DNA from: Pontibacter rufus
GTDB lineage: Bacteria; Bacteroidota; Bacteroidia; Cytophagales; Hymenobacteraceae
Direction of reading: 5' to 3'
NCBI RefSeq assembly: GCF_015694705.1
Contig: NZ_JADQDR010000017.1
Location: forward strand, 1-55,289
DNA length: 55,289 nt
Shown here: piece by piece, positions 16,591-25,663 of the stretch
Position numbering within the stretch: the first letter of the stretch is position 1
How the letters are laid out: each line of letters starts with the position of its first letter
The notes under the pieces: model-generated
Told to the model about the DNA's origin: nothing
Seen by the model: only the letters and a program-made list of their open reading frames with translations
Databases searched by the model: none
Made by a program: the position numbers and the translations under genes

Positions 16591-18792
16591 TTACTGATTT
16601 GTTGTGGTGCTAAACTTCGCCACCAGCTCCTTCGCTTTAGCCAGCGGATCTGCAAAAGGAGCCTGTTCGCTTACTCCAGGCTTTTGAACCCAGGCTTCTT
16701 CCCAGGCATCAAGGTCAGCACTAGGTTCAAACAAATGCTGCCTGATGCGCGGAATGTAGTAATCTCTTATTAACCCGCTCCAGAGCCTGGCAGCATAATC
16801 CTCGTTTACACCGCCCCAGGTGGTAATAAGCCGCTTGGCGTCAGATTCGTAGTAATCTTTTTCCTGGGTGGTATTTCCATGTGTGCGGGCAAAATCTACC
16901 CACGGCTGCAAACGGTCCGTTGGGTGCGACTCCAGCAGGCGATCGATGTCCTGTAGTATGCTGATGGCCTTTTCTCCGGCAGCCTTTGTTGCTGCGGCAT
17001 TGTTGGCTGCCTTTGCCGCTAAAGCTTGCTTGTAGTATTCATCGGCTTTGATTCCTAAGTATAGCATGGCCATCTCTATGGCATCGTTGCGGTAAAGTTC
17101 ACTTCCCTTCAGCTCTTCCGAGCTAGCCAGAAAGTTCTCCACGCCTTTTAGGAAAAGTGGATCTGCGTTTATACTTCCTTTTCTCCTGGTATCGGGTTCA
17201 ACCGTTTGCCACACAAATCTGGGGTAAGGCGAAAAGCTGTTATACACCGATTGCCGGAGCTGCTCCCATGCTGTTTTCATTTTTTCTGGATAGCCGCCGT
17301 AACGGGCTTCGCTATACTGCTGCATCCACTTGTCCAGGTCAATCTTTTCGTGTGACCAGCCCATGTCGGCCAGCAGCTCGTATACTACTTCGTTGTTTTC
17401 AATCCCTTCAGGAGCAGATCCAAATCCTACCAGGCTTGCACTGTAAGGCGAGTTAAGGGCATCTATGGCGCCGGAAGCATACATGGACAGCACACCTGTA
17501 TAAGGTGTTTTACCACCGAAGTTCGGCACGTAACTGTATACCCACTGCTTGCCATAATACCCTTCGTGCTCTTTCCATACAAGCGGAATATGCCATACCA
17601 GGCTGGGATATTCGTTGGCCAGATCAAGTATAATCATCTTGTCGTCAGGCACTCTGGACAGCAATGCACTTAAGCTCTTTTTGTCCCAGAATTTGTGCAG
17701 CCAGCCAAACGTCCAGCCCTGGGTAACCCACACGGCATCAGGATTGCCAGCTACAATAGAATTGTAAACAGACTCGCCATAGTCTGCCAGCAACTCATAC
17801 TTCAGGTTGGGGTTATCTTTCGGAACAGGTACTTCCATTTCGTTGAAGCTGTCGGAAAGGTAGAGCTTGTTTTTGCCAAACTCTTTCTCCCACTCTTCTA
17901 CAAACAGTTTTCCAATTTTTTCGAAAAAAGGCGAGTCCGGAGAAAGCACGTATGCGTTGTATTCTTCCGGGAAACCGCCCCATTTCAGGGCATGCACCGC
18001 CAGTTCCGGGTGTAGTTTCTTAAATCCTTCGGGCACAAAACCTGCAAAGGCCGGGGCCACAGGCGCAAAGCCAAGCGCACGCATGCGGTCCAGTATCCGG
18101 TGTTGTAACTGAAGCTGATCTTCGTGCCAGCCGCTGGGTATAGGTCCGTCCCACTTGTTCAGGTTGCCCATGCGGTGCCAGGGCAGGTAGGCGGGGCCGG
18201 TAAAAAAAGCACTGATTTCCTCGTCGCTCAGCCCCAGCTTTTTCCATACCCGCGCCGCAATCGCCTCGCTGCCCACCATAGCCAGGGGCATATTTACACC
18301 ATGCAGCGCCATCCAGTCTATTTCTTTCTGCCAGCGCTCCCAGTCCCAGTAAGGCGTGGTATAGCCATAGGTTACCACGTTCAAAAAGTAGCGGTATTTG
18401 TAAGGCGAAGTAACGCGCTCCTTCGGGTAATCAGGCCACTGTGCCGGCAGGTTCAGGTGTTCGCCGCTCCAACTCACCATGCTGTTTGTTGCCTTTTTCA
18501 GGTATTGATAAAAACCAAAGGTCAGCGCTACGGCACTGCTGCCCCTCACCGTTAACCTGCCGTTGCTGGCCTCAATTTCGTAAGTATCCAGGCTGTCCTG
18601 GGCAGGTATAAGTTCTAAGTTGATATCCGCTGCCCTGTCTCCGATCAGTCGCTGCATAACGCCCCTGGCCGCAGCAACGGGCTGGCTGTCCTGTACAACG
18701 GCAGCTTCTTCGGTGGGGTTTTGCAAGGAATTGGTACACGAAAATGTACAGAATACCATCAGAACCAGTAAGTAGAAATATTGCGTGCGCAT
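16591..18792 (-). CDS. GH89 alpha-N-acetylglucosaminidase, lipoprotein (copy 2)
   Basis: A 733-residue paralogue of the neighbouring GH89. The leader ends in a lipobox (FCTFSC), again without an acidic export signal. Core motifs are YRYFLNVVTYGYTTPYWDW, LHGVNMPLAMVG, FFTGPAYLPWHRMGN and LYLSDSFNE. Candidate catalytic residues are E318 (DSFNE) and E462 (APEGIENN), both in canonical contexts. It removes non-reducing alpha-GlcNAc as found in heparan-type glycosaminoglycans, gastric-type mucin caps and some bacterial cell-wall glycopolymers. The EEP lipoprotein gene stops 58 bases upstream of this start, so both belong to one operon. Confidence 0.93.
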   Translation of the reverse strand: MRTQYFYLLVLMVFCTFSCTNSLQNPTEEAAVVQDSQPVAAARGVMQRLIGDRAADINLELIPAQDSLDTYEIEASNGRLTVRGSSAVALTFGFYQYLKKATNSMVSWSGEHLNLPAQWPDYPKERVTSPYKYRYFLNVVTYGYTTPYWDWERWQKEIDWMALHGVNMPLAMVGSEAIAARVWKKLGLSDEEISAFFTGPAYLPWHRMGNLNKWDGPIPSGWHEDQLQLQHRILDRMRALGFAPVAPAFAGFVPEGFKKLHPELAVHALKWGGFPEEYNAYVLSPDSPFFEKIGKLFVEEWEKEFGKNKLYLSDSFNEMEVPVPKDNPNLKYELLADYGESVYNSIVAGNPDAVWVTQGWTFGWLHKFWDKKSLSALLSRVPDDKMIILDLANEYPSLVWHIPLVWKEHEGYYGKQWVYSYVPNFGGKTPYTGVLSMYASGAIDALNSPYSASLVGFGSAPEGIENNEVVYELLADMGWSHEKIDLDKWMQQYSEARYGGYPEKMKTAWEQLRQSVYNSFSPYPRFVWQTVEPDTRRKGSINADPLFLKGVENFLASSEELKGSELYRNDAIEMAMLYLGIKADEYYKQALAAKAANNAAATKAAGEKAISILQDIDRLLESHPTDRLQPWVDFARTHGNTTQEKDYYESDAKRLITTWGGVNEDYAARLWSGLIRDYYIPRIRQHLFEPSADLDAWEEAWVQKPGVSEQAPFADPLAKAKELVAKFSTTTNQ

Positions 18793-18850
18793 AAGCTTGA
18801 TTTAAATTTAACTTGAATTCAATATCACTCCATCAGAGCTGTAGATTTTG

Positions 18851-19675
18851 CTAATAACTGAGTGTTACTACTACAGGTAAATGATCTGAGGCATACGTTT
18901 CGGGTATTACTTTCTGGGATACAACCTGAAAAGGCGAATCCTTGGTAAAGGCGATAAAATCAATGGTTCGGGTAGGGTTGTTTACCGGAATAGTCGGGGC
19001 GCAATCGCTGATGCAGGTGCGGGTAAAGCGCTTGTCCAGTTCCGCGATAGCGCTGCTCTCAGGCGTTGCATTAAAATCCCCGGCCACTATAAACGGAATC
19101 TTTTCTTTGGCCGCTATGTCGTTGATGGTCCTTACCTGCTGATCACGGTTCCCGGCGCTGCGCACATCTAAGTGTGTGCTGCCAAAGCGTATTGCTTTGC
19201 CGCCGGGCAGGGTTATTTTGGCAGTTGTCAGCACGCGGTCTTCCGCTTTCGGGTCAGCCTCTTCCGGCAAGTGTGTAACAGTCGTTTCGGTCAGCGGATA
19301 TTTAGAAAGTATAGCGACACCATAGTATCCGCCACCGTAGTCGATGGCCCTGCCGAAGTATGCGTGCATGCCCAGCTTCTCAGCAATAGCCTCAGCCTGG
19401 TTTACGGGCCCCGAACGTCCTGTGTTAACATCTACCTCCTGCAGGGCTACTATGTCCGGGTTCTGGTTTCTGATGGTATTGGCAATGGCGTCCAAATCTA
19501 TTTCCCCCGATTCTGCTTTGCTGGGCGGATTGGCATGGTGGATGTTGTAAGTCATTACCCGAAGCTGGTTTTTGCCTGATGCCGCGGAAGCATTGCTGAC
19601 TGTTTTCTCAGAACATGACGTTACCATAGAGAAAGCAGCAAGTATAAAGGCGCAGTAGGTTATTGTTTTTTTCAT
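18851..19675 (-). CDS. Endonuclease/exonuclease/phosphatase-fold lipoprotein (copy 1)
   Basis: A 274-residue lipoprotein (lipobox MVTSC) with an EEP domain. The metal and catalytic motifs are all present: MTYNIHH, ALQEVD, FGSTHLD, AGDFNATP, IDFIAF and the terminal SDHLPVV. EEP enzymes are Mg-dependent phosphoesterases acting on nucleic acids, phospholipids, inositol phosphates or other phosphodiesters. Export and linkage to two GH89 genes point to a phosphorylated glycan or glycolipid as substrate rather than DNA. A close paralogue lies at 21389-22234. About 230 bases and the ROK gene separate this gene from upstream operon members, so it may have its own promoter. Confidence 0.85.
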   Translation of the reverse strand: MKKTITYCAFILAAFSMVTSCSEKTVSNASAASGKNQLRVMTYNIHHANPPSKAESGEIDLDAIANTIRNQNPDIVALQEVDVNTGRSGPVNQAEAIAEKLGMHAYFGRAIDYGGGYYGVAILSKYPLTETTVTHLPEEADPKAEDRVLTTAKITLPGGKAIRFGSTHLDVRSAGNRDQQVRTINDIAAKEKIPFIVAGDFNATPESSAIAELDKRFTRTCISDCAPTIPVNNPTRTIDFIAFTKDSPFQVVSQKVIPETYASDHLPVVVTLSY

Positions 19676-19909
19676 GCTAATTAGAGTTTATTATACTTGT
19701 ATGATGTAAAGTTTCTTAATGGAGAGTGCAGCCGGATGCGGCACTAAATCCCCTTCCCGACACAAGAATGCATCTGGCGCTTTATCCCTGAAAAACCATT
19801 CAGCTGCAGATTTAAAAATGGCGCATTATACCCAGGTTATACTTATCCGCAGAAGGGTGGTATGTTACAAACAATGGTGCCGGCGCCAGCCTGCTATAAG
19901 CTGGAATTA

Positions 19910-21157
19910 TCAATTCATATTTACCTGATCTTTAAATATATTTTCCATTCCTACTGCCACAGAGCCTAGTATACTTGCGTCCTGCCCCAGGTTAGAAAGT
20001 GCTATCTCGGTTTTTTCCCTTAGTTGCGCCATGCAATACATGTTGATGGCCTGCTGTATCGGCGTAGTTATGTACTGCTTCGCCTCTGCCATTTTACCTC
20101 CAAGTATGATAAGTTCCGGGTTGAATAATTGTATGAGTATAGAAATGCCCTTGCCCAGGTACATCCCAACTTCAGACAGGATGTTGATGGCGTACTGATC
20201 TCCTCTGTTTGCAGCATCTATCACCAGTTTAGGTTCTATACTATCTATCTCCTGATCCGAAAGCTCATTAAGCAGTGAGTGCTGGCCTGATTTTATACCT
20301 TCTTTCGCCAGGTTTGCCAGCGCAATTCCCGAGGCAACCGTTTCCAGGCAGCCCCGTTTTCCGCAATAGCACAGCGCACCATCGTTTTCCAGGGGTATAT
20401 GGCCAATCTCACCTGCAAAACCGGTAGTGCCGCTACGCAGCTTACCGTCCATAATAATGCCCAGACCTATACCCCAGTCCAGCGAAAGGACCAGAACATC
20501 TCTTCTTTTATGCGCAAGGCCGAAGCGAAGTTCGGCGAGGGTGGCGCTTTTAACATCATTCTGGATATAAACCGGCTTGTTGAATTTCCTGGCAAGCAAC
20601 TGCTGCAACGACTCATTTGCAGTGTTTGTGTGCATATAGGTATAATTGTTTCCTTCTTTGGTAGCTACCAATCCGGGCATACTTACACCCACACACATTA
20701 ATTTATCGGCATCAATTCCAGAATCTTGTATAAGCTTTGCTGCAAATGCCTGCAACTCATCAACCGCCTTTAAGCCTTCAGAAATCCGGACGGGAAATGT
20801 CTGTATCCCTGTAATATTATTATGGTTGTTGTCAAAAATAGCCATCCTTGTTCTGAACCGGCCCATGGCGATGCTTAACACAAACAGGGAATTATCCCGT
20901 AGGCCGTATAAATCGGGTTTACGCCCACCTTCAGACTTCCCCTGGCCTTTCTTTTCGACAAGGCCTTCATTGGTAAGTTCGTTGAGCAAGCTCGTGGATG
21001 TAGGCCAGCTTATATTAAAATAGTTGCATAGGTCTGAGTTTGTTTTAGGCCCCTTTATATATAAATGCTTTATAATTTTAATTTTTTGTGTATGTTTCTT
21101 TCTCTCAATATTATTGAGGGTGTCTAAATAAGATTCCTCCAGTATCAAAGTGCTCAT
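19910..21157 (-). CDS. ROK-family transcriptional regulator (NagC/XylR type)
   Basis: A 415-residue regulator. Residues about 20-80 form a winged helix-turn-helix (TNSDLCNYFNISWPTSTSLL). The remainder is a ROK sugar-kinase-like domain with the DWGIGLGIIMDG phosphate-binding loop, GEIGHIPL, and a zinc motif CYCGKRGC whose cysteines are C263, C265 and C270. ROK regulators of this class sense amino sugars or their phosphates. Its position inside the utilisation locus makes N-acetylglucosamine or a derivative a reasonable effector, since two GH89 enzymes release GlcNAc. It lies between the two EEP genes. A candidate operator half-set occurs upstream of this gene and of susC. Confidence 0.9.
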   Translation of the reverse strand: MSTLILEESYLDTLNNIERKKHTQKIKIIKHLYIKGPKTNSDLCNYFNISWPTSTSLLNELTNEGLVEKKGQGKSEGGRKPDLYGLRDNSLFVLSIAMGRFRTRMAIFDNNHNNITGIQTFPVRISEGLKAVDELQAFAAKLIQDSGIDADKLMCVGVSMPGLVATKEGNNYTYMHTNTANESLQQLLARKFNKPVYIQNDVKSATLAELRFGLAHKRRDVLVLSLDWGIGLGIIMDGKLRSGTTGFAGEIGHIPLENDGALCYCGKRGCLETVASGIALANLAKEGIKSGQHSLLNELSDQEIDSIEPKLVIDAANRGDQYAINILSEVGMYLGKGISILIQLFNPELIILGGKMAEAKQYITTPIQQAINMYCMAQLREKTEIALSNLGQDASILGSVAVGMENIFKDQVNMN

Positions 21158-21215
21158 TTTTCCTGATGCTAATGTTTACTTAAAGGATGTTATTTTTGTA
21201 GCTAAAAGCAAGAAC

Positions 21216-21238
21216 TTTTATTAAATTTTCAATCAAGT
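21216..21238. promoter_or_regulatory. Candidate ROK-regulator site upstream of the ROK gene
   Basis: TTTTATTAAAT followed two bases later by TCAATCAAGT. The same 11-mer, with the complement of TCAATTAAGT six bases away, occurs at 29343-29369 in the susC leader. The surroundings are AT-rich, so chance matching is possible. Confidence 0.3.
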
Positions 21239-21388
21239 AAATACTCTTAATTTATTATATTAAAGTATCCGAAAGGTCTTTGATACACCCCCAGATGGCT
21301 TTCTAAGCTACCGGTCTTCCGTTTTAGTATTATAATGCTTTAGTCACCCCAAGTATAAAAATGATTCAGCCTGGATAAACCAAATCGG

Positions 21389-22234
21389 TTATTCCTCAAC
21401 ATTGATAACAGCTACTACAGGCCTGTGATCAGAAGCATACTGCTCGTTTATTACCCGGTGGCTCGCCACGCTAAACTTATTTGCAGGGTGCCGATAGGCT
21501 ATAAAGTCGATAGCCCTGCCTGGATTTGTAGCCGGAATCGTGGGGGCACATATCTGGCAGGTTCTTTTAAACTGAGTATCTAACCTATTGATAACCTCAG
21601 AGTCAGGGGTGGCATTAAAATCGCCGGCAATTATAAACGGCAGGCTTTCTCCGGCAGCAATTTCCGTTAGCTCATCTACCTGCAACCGCCTGTTCGCCGG
21701 GTCCGACTGCGCATCAAGATGTGTACTGCCAAAGCGAATCACTGCGCCATCTGGTAATGTAACTTTAGCGGTAGCCAGCACACGGGGTTCGCCGTTGGTG
21801 CCAGCTTTTACCGGAAGCTGATGTACAACGGCTTCGGTAAGGGGATACTTTGAAAGTATAGCTACACCATACGCGCCGCCCTGGTAATCAATCGCTTTAC
21901 CGAAAAAGTAATGCATGTGCAGTTTGTTCGCTATTTCCTGTGCCTGGTTAACAGCGCCGGAGCGGTCTGTATTTACATCCACTTCCTGCAGCGCCAGTAA
22001 GTCCGGCTTTTCTGCATTTATCACGTTCACGATGGCATTTACATCGATAAAATCCGATTTTGCCGGCGGATTGCAATGATGAATATTGTAAGACATCACC
22101 TTCAGCGAAGACACGCTGTCTGCTTCATCAACAGGCTGATCCACCGGAGCCGGTTCGGGTGCTTCCGCTGATTTATTGCAGGAGGCAGCCAGCAGCGCAA
22201 CACCCGCTATCATACCCATAAACAGTCTTGTCAT
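21389..22234 (-). CDS. Endonuclease/exonuclease/phosphatase-fold lipoprotein (copy 2)
   Basis: A 281-residue lipoprotein (lipobox LLAASC) closely related to the protein at 18851-19675. All EEP motifs are kept: MSYNIHH, ALQEVDVNT, FGSTHLD, AGDFNATP, IDFIAY and SDHRPVV. By eye more than half of the aligned residues are identical between the copies, including a RTC...CAPTIP segment with two cysteines that could form a disulfide. The proline-rich linker after the lipobox (APEPAPVDQP) would hold the domain away from the membrane. The likely role is an extracytoplasmic phosphodiesterase acting on the imported glycan. It lies downstream of the PKD/PQQ gene after a hairpin. Confidence 0.85.
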   Translation of the reverse strand: MTRLFMGMIAGVALLAASCNKSAEAPEPAPVDQPVDEADSVSSLKVMSYNIHHCNPPAKSDFIDVNAIVNVINAEKPDLLALQEVDVNTDRSGAVNQAQEIANKLHMHYFFGKAIDYQGGAYGVAILSKYPLTEAVVHQLPVKAGTNGEPRVLATAKVTLPDGAVIRFGSTHLDAQSDPANRRLQVDELTEIAAGESLPFIIAGDFNATPDSEVINRLDTQFKRTCQICAPTIPATNPGRAIDFIAYRHPANKFSVASHRVINEQYASDHRPVVAVINVEE

Positions 22235-22282
22235 AATCTGTAATTTTAATGCTATTAGCCGGCAATTCAGGACAATACGGTT

Positions 22283-22340
22283 AGTTAGCTAACTGCGGCA
22301 GCTAAACCATTCACCCCATCACTGCCGGGGCGAATGGTTT
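22283..22340. other. Palindrome and hairpin between the surface lipoprotein and EEP genes
   Basis: AAACCATTC pairs with GAATGGTTT and, after one mismatch, CCCC with GGGG (22304-22340). Just past it on the transcript is a perfect 12-base palindrome, AGTTAGCTAACT (22283-22294). No T-run follows, so an mRNA-stability or partial-termination element is more likely than a full terminator. Confidence 0.55.
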
Positions 22341-22383
22341 ATAATGTTATAGCACAGGAGTTCTGCCGGTTATTGTCAGCGCT

Positions 22384-23865
22384 CTATTGTATCTGTCCTG
22401 TATTTTTCACATTCTGTCCTTTCATAGGCCATGGAGAATCGGCAGGCCCGCTTTCTGCCACAGCTATTTTAAACAACTTGATAACATTACCGGCCACTGC
22501 CTCTATGTAAACTGTTCCGTCATTGGCTATGGTAGGAGAGTTTACCACGCCATCTCCTAACTGAAATTCTTTCAGCAACATCCCCTCAGGATTTACCACA
22601 ACCAGCTTTCCATCTGTCGTGCCAATGTATATGTTTCCATTTACATCCACGGCTGGCATACTTTCGTTTGTAGAAAGGCTATAGGTCCAGTTAACAGATC
22701 CATCGGCAGGGTTAATCGATACCAACCCTGCTCCGGCACCGGTATACAGGTCGCCATTTGGCCCTATCGTTACGCCTGAGTTAGCAGCACCAGGTATATC
22801 AGCAATCCACTTCACAGCTCCGCTTTCGCCATTATCCGTAACTGCTGCCACCTGCTCGTTAGTAGTAAAATAGATAGTGCCTTCGCCATCCAGCGATACG
22901 GAAGGACCGTAACCACCGGAGTTAGCCCCGACCGGATCGCTCCATTTCAGGGTGCCGTCTGCTGTATTTACAGCCCATATTTTGCCGGTGTCGGTATTCA
23001 GATAGTATACAGTTTTACCATCTTTGCTGATAGCCGGTGCCGCGTAAAAGGCCCCTACCCCTACAATCTCCCATCGCTTTTCACCACCAGAGGTCCAGGA
23101 AAATATGCCCGCCAGCGCGTTAGATCTTGATCCGTGGTAAATGTTACCCTCTGCATCAATTGCTGCCGTGTTATTGGATACCTGCGCCACCGTATTTCCG
23201 TTCCACATTATTTCGCCGGTAGCTCCGTTTATCTTAAAAATTCCGTTCGCAAGCCAGGCCTCAATGTATATGTTCCCGTCAGGCCCCATGGATGGCGCAT
23301 TCTGAATGCGGTTGCCGGGTGCGGTAGCCCACTTGAGCTGAGCGCTTTCCCCCTGATCCGTAACCGCCACGACCTTGCTGTCTGATCCGGCGTAGCCTTC
23401 CACATAATAAACTGAGCCATCGTCCCCTATCACGGGTGCATTTGTTCCTTCATTAATCCCGGTAACAGGAGTGTTGTTGGTGAACTCCCATACGATGTCA
23501 GCTATAAAATCCTTCGGCGGCGGCGCTACTTCTACCGGCTTTGTAACCTCAAAAGATGCCCCTGCGGCATTTTTAACAGTAAGTGTTACATCGTAAGTGC
23601 CTGCCGCTGGGTATGTGAAGTATGGATTGCGCTTGTCGGATGTAGATCCGTCCGCATCGCCAAAACTCCAGTTCCACTCCACAATCTCGCCTGAGCCTTC
23701 AGTGGGGTCAGCATAGAAAAGTATCTCCTGCTCTGCTACGGGTGCCTCAGGTGTATAATTAAAATCGGCACCGGGCGGCAGCAGGCCTTCCATGTCATCG
23801 TCTTTGCAACCGAAAAACGCGAGACTGAAGAACAGGCCTAGCAATAGTATTTTTACATTTTTCAT
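22384..23865 (-). CDS. Surface lipoprotein with PKD domain and PQQ-like beta-propeller
   Basis: A 493-residue lipoprotein with a lipobox ending at Cys20, directly followed by KDDD, an acidic signal for surface exposure in Bacteroidota. A PKD domain (about residues 33-112, with WNWSFGD and YPAAGTYDVTLTV) precedes a propeller of repeated blades, each like AIDAEGNIYHG or TIANDGTVYIE. The C-terminus has the PWPMKGQNVKNTG motif common in such propellers. No PQQ-binding dehydrogenase residues are evident. Directly after SusD, it occupies the place of a SusE/F-type surface glycan-binding protein, and that is the likely role. A propeller in this position is unusual. Confidence 0.85.
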   Translation of the reverse strand: MKNVKILLLGLFFSLAFFGCKDDDMEGLLPPGADFNYTPEAPVAEQEILFYADPTEGSGEIVEWNWSFGDADGSTSDKRNPYFTYPAAGTYDVTLTVKNAAGASFEVTKPVEVAPPPKDFIADIVWEFTNNTPVTGINEGTNAPVIGDDGSVYYVEGYAGSDSKVVAVTDQGESAQLKWATAPGNRIQNAPSMGPDGNIYIEAWLANGIFKINGATGEIMWNGNTVAQVSNNTAAIDAEGNIYHGSRSNALAGIFSWTSGGEKRWEIVGVGAFYAAPAISKDGKTVYYLNTDTGKIWAVNTADGTLKWSDPVGANSGGYGPSVSLDGEGTIYFTTNEQVAAVTDNGESGAVKWIADIPGAANSGVTIGPNGDLYTGAGAGLVSINPADGSVNWTYSLSTNESMPAVDVNGNIYIGTTDGKLVVVNPEGMLLKEFQLGDGVVNSPTIANDGTVYIEAVAGNVIKLFKIAVAESGPADSPWPMKGQNVKNTGQIQ

Positions 23866-23984
23866 TATTCCTGGTATTTAGTTCTTATAAATATTTTAGA
23901 CGCTGGTTACCTGTGATGCAGCAGTTAAGTATAACCTCCCGGCATACCAAACCACAGCATCACCAACCTGAGAAACCATACCTG

Positions 23985-25655
23985 CTACCATCCCGGATTT
24001 TGCCCGAGTTCAGGGTTGAGTTGCAGCTGCTCCAAAGGAATAGGCCACAAGTAGTTTTTAGGTTCTTCAAATCTGTTACCGTTGAGCACAATGATAAAGC
24101 CTTTGTCATCGGTGCGCAGCCCGGCGGCATCTTCTTTGTTGGATAGCCAGTTCACATTGGTTCCTTTTACATCTTTTGCCAGCAGATCACCTTTTCTCCA
24201 GCGGATAATGTCGAAGTAGCGCTGTCCTTCCAGCGCAAGCTCTATGCGTCGTTCACGGCGAACCTCCTCGCGGATATCCAATCCGTTTGCTGTCAGCTCG
24301 GCTAAATCCATGTGCTTCATACCTACCCGGTCACGCAGCTTGTTGATGGTCATATCCACGTCCTCCTGTGTCAGCTCGCCTTGTTCCAGTCTGGCTTCTG
24401 CATATGTTAATAGTACTTCCGCATAGCGCAGCAGGTGTATATCGTTCACATCCTTGCTAACCTGCCCTACCGTAGACGGCTCTACATACTTTGTAAAATA
24501 GTAACCCGTATAGGTGGCTGCTCCTCTTTTATCGGACGAGAACTTGGGCACCACAAAAATATCAGGATGGTCGTTGCTGGGATCAGCATCTTTATGTTCC
24601 GGGCTGGAGTCGTAGCGGCCGCCCCACGGAGAACCAGGTTCCAGAATGGTCTGCGTCATACGCGGGTCGCGGTTTTCAAATACTTCGTTATAAGTATTCA
24701 CACTATATAAGGGGGATTTCTCGATAGGCAAACCATCGCTCATCAGGTAATCGTCTACCAATGATTTGGTGGGGTTCCAACGAACGCCCTGGTCCGGCAC
24801 CTGTATCTCACGGCTGAGGTTGTGGTCTGAAACGCCCTCTAGGTGCAATCGCGAGATAATGGTTTCCCGGTTGTTGCCACCAGACAGTTTGCCCTCGTAA
24901 GTAAACAGCCTGCGGTAATTCGAACTTGGGTCACCTACATCAAACAATTCATAAATTCCCATATCCATCACCGCCTTGGCCGCTTCCTCTGCCACTTCCC
25001 AGCGTTCATTATACAAGGCTATCCTGGCTTTCAAAGCTAAAGCAGCTCCCTTGTTCAGGCGGCCCGCATCATCTCCCGTCGGGATTTCGGCAGGTAAGTG
25101 TTCAGCCGCCATATCTAGTTCAGCCAGCATAAAGTCCACTACTTCCTCTCTGGGGTCGCGCGGGCCATACAGTTCATCAATGCCTAGCGGCTCGGTTACA
25201 AGGGGCACATCTCCGAAAAAGGCAGTTAAATAACTATACAGGTAAGCACGTATAACACGGACCTGTGCAGCTAGTTCTTCAGCCTTCTCAGGGTCCTGCA
25301 CCGCGGCATTCTTATAGTTTGCCAGGAAAGTGTTTGCCTGGCGTATCCCAGTGTACAAACCGGTCCACTCGTTGTTAATCGTGCTTAAATCGTAACTAAA
25401 ATTACCACTCCCGATTTGTTTAAAATTATTGTTAGACGGCCAGTAGGTATTATCCCCCATGATCGCCATATCTACGGTATTCTTGGCCTTCAGGTACCCG
25501 TACATGGCATCAACCGCCAGTTCTAACTGCTCTTCCGTTTGCCAGAAATTTTCATCTGTGATTTGATCCAGCGGAGCCCTGTCCAGGAAATCATCTTCGC
25601 AGGAACCCAGCAGGAATGCGCTTAACAGGATGCTCAATATATATTTCTTTTTCAT
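23985..25655 (-). CDS. SusD/RagB-family surface glycan-binding lipoprotein
   Basis: A 556-residue lipoprotein. The lipobox (FLLGSC) is followed by EDDFLDRAPLDQITDENFW, combining the acidic surface-export signal with the classic SusD start. Helical TPR-like segments follow (YLYSYLTAFFGDVPLV, LRYAEVLLTYAEA). The C-terminus shows the usual RRERRIELALEGQRYFDIIRW and a final YLWPIPLEQLQLNPELGQNPGW-type ending. SusD caps the SusC transporter and binds the glycan for import. The gene begins 8 bases after the susC stop, so they are translationally coupled or nearly so. Confidence 0.95.
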   Translation of the reverse strand: MKKKYILSILLSAFLLGSCEDDFLDRAPLDQITDENFWQTEEQLELAVDAMYGYLKAKNTVDMAIMGDNTYWPSNNNFKQIGSGNFSYDLSTINNEWTGLYTGIRQANTFLANYKNAAVQDPEKAEELAAQVRVIRAYLYSYLTAFFGDVPLVTEPLGIDELYGPRDPREEVVDFMLAELDMAAEHLPAEIPTGDDAGRLNKGAALALKARIALYNERWEVAEEAAKAVMDMGIYELFDVGDPSSNYRRLFTYEGKLSGGNNRETIISRLHLEGVSDHNLSREIQVPDQGVRWNPTKSLVDDYLMSDGLPIEKSPLYSVNTYNEVFENRDPRMTQTILEPGSPWGGRYDSSPEHKDADPSNDHPDIFVVPKFSSDKRGAATYTGYYFTKYVEPSTVGQVSKDVNDIHLLRYAEVLLTYAEARLEQGELTQEDVDMTINKLRDRVGMKHMDLAELTANGLDIREEVRRERRIELALEGQRYFDIIRWRKGDLLAKDVKGTNVNWLSNKEDAAGLRTDDKGFIIVLNGNRFEEPKNYLWPIPLEQLQLNPELGQNPGW

Positions 25656-25663
25656 GATCTGTC

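Noticed and set aside
22384..23865. PQQ-dependent dehydrogenase
   Set aside because: The propeller repeats are present, but the protein is a short surface lipoprotein with an N-terminal PKD domain and no cofactor-binding or catalytic residues I could identify.
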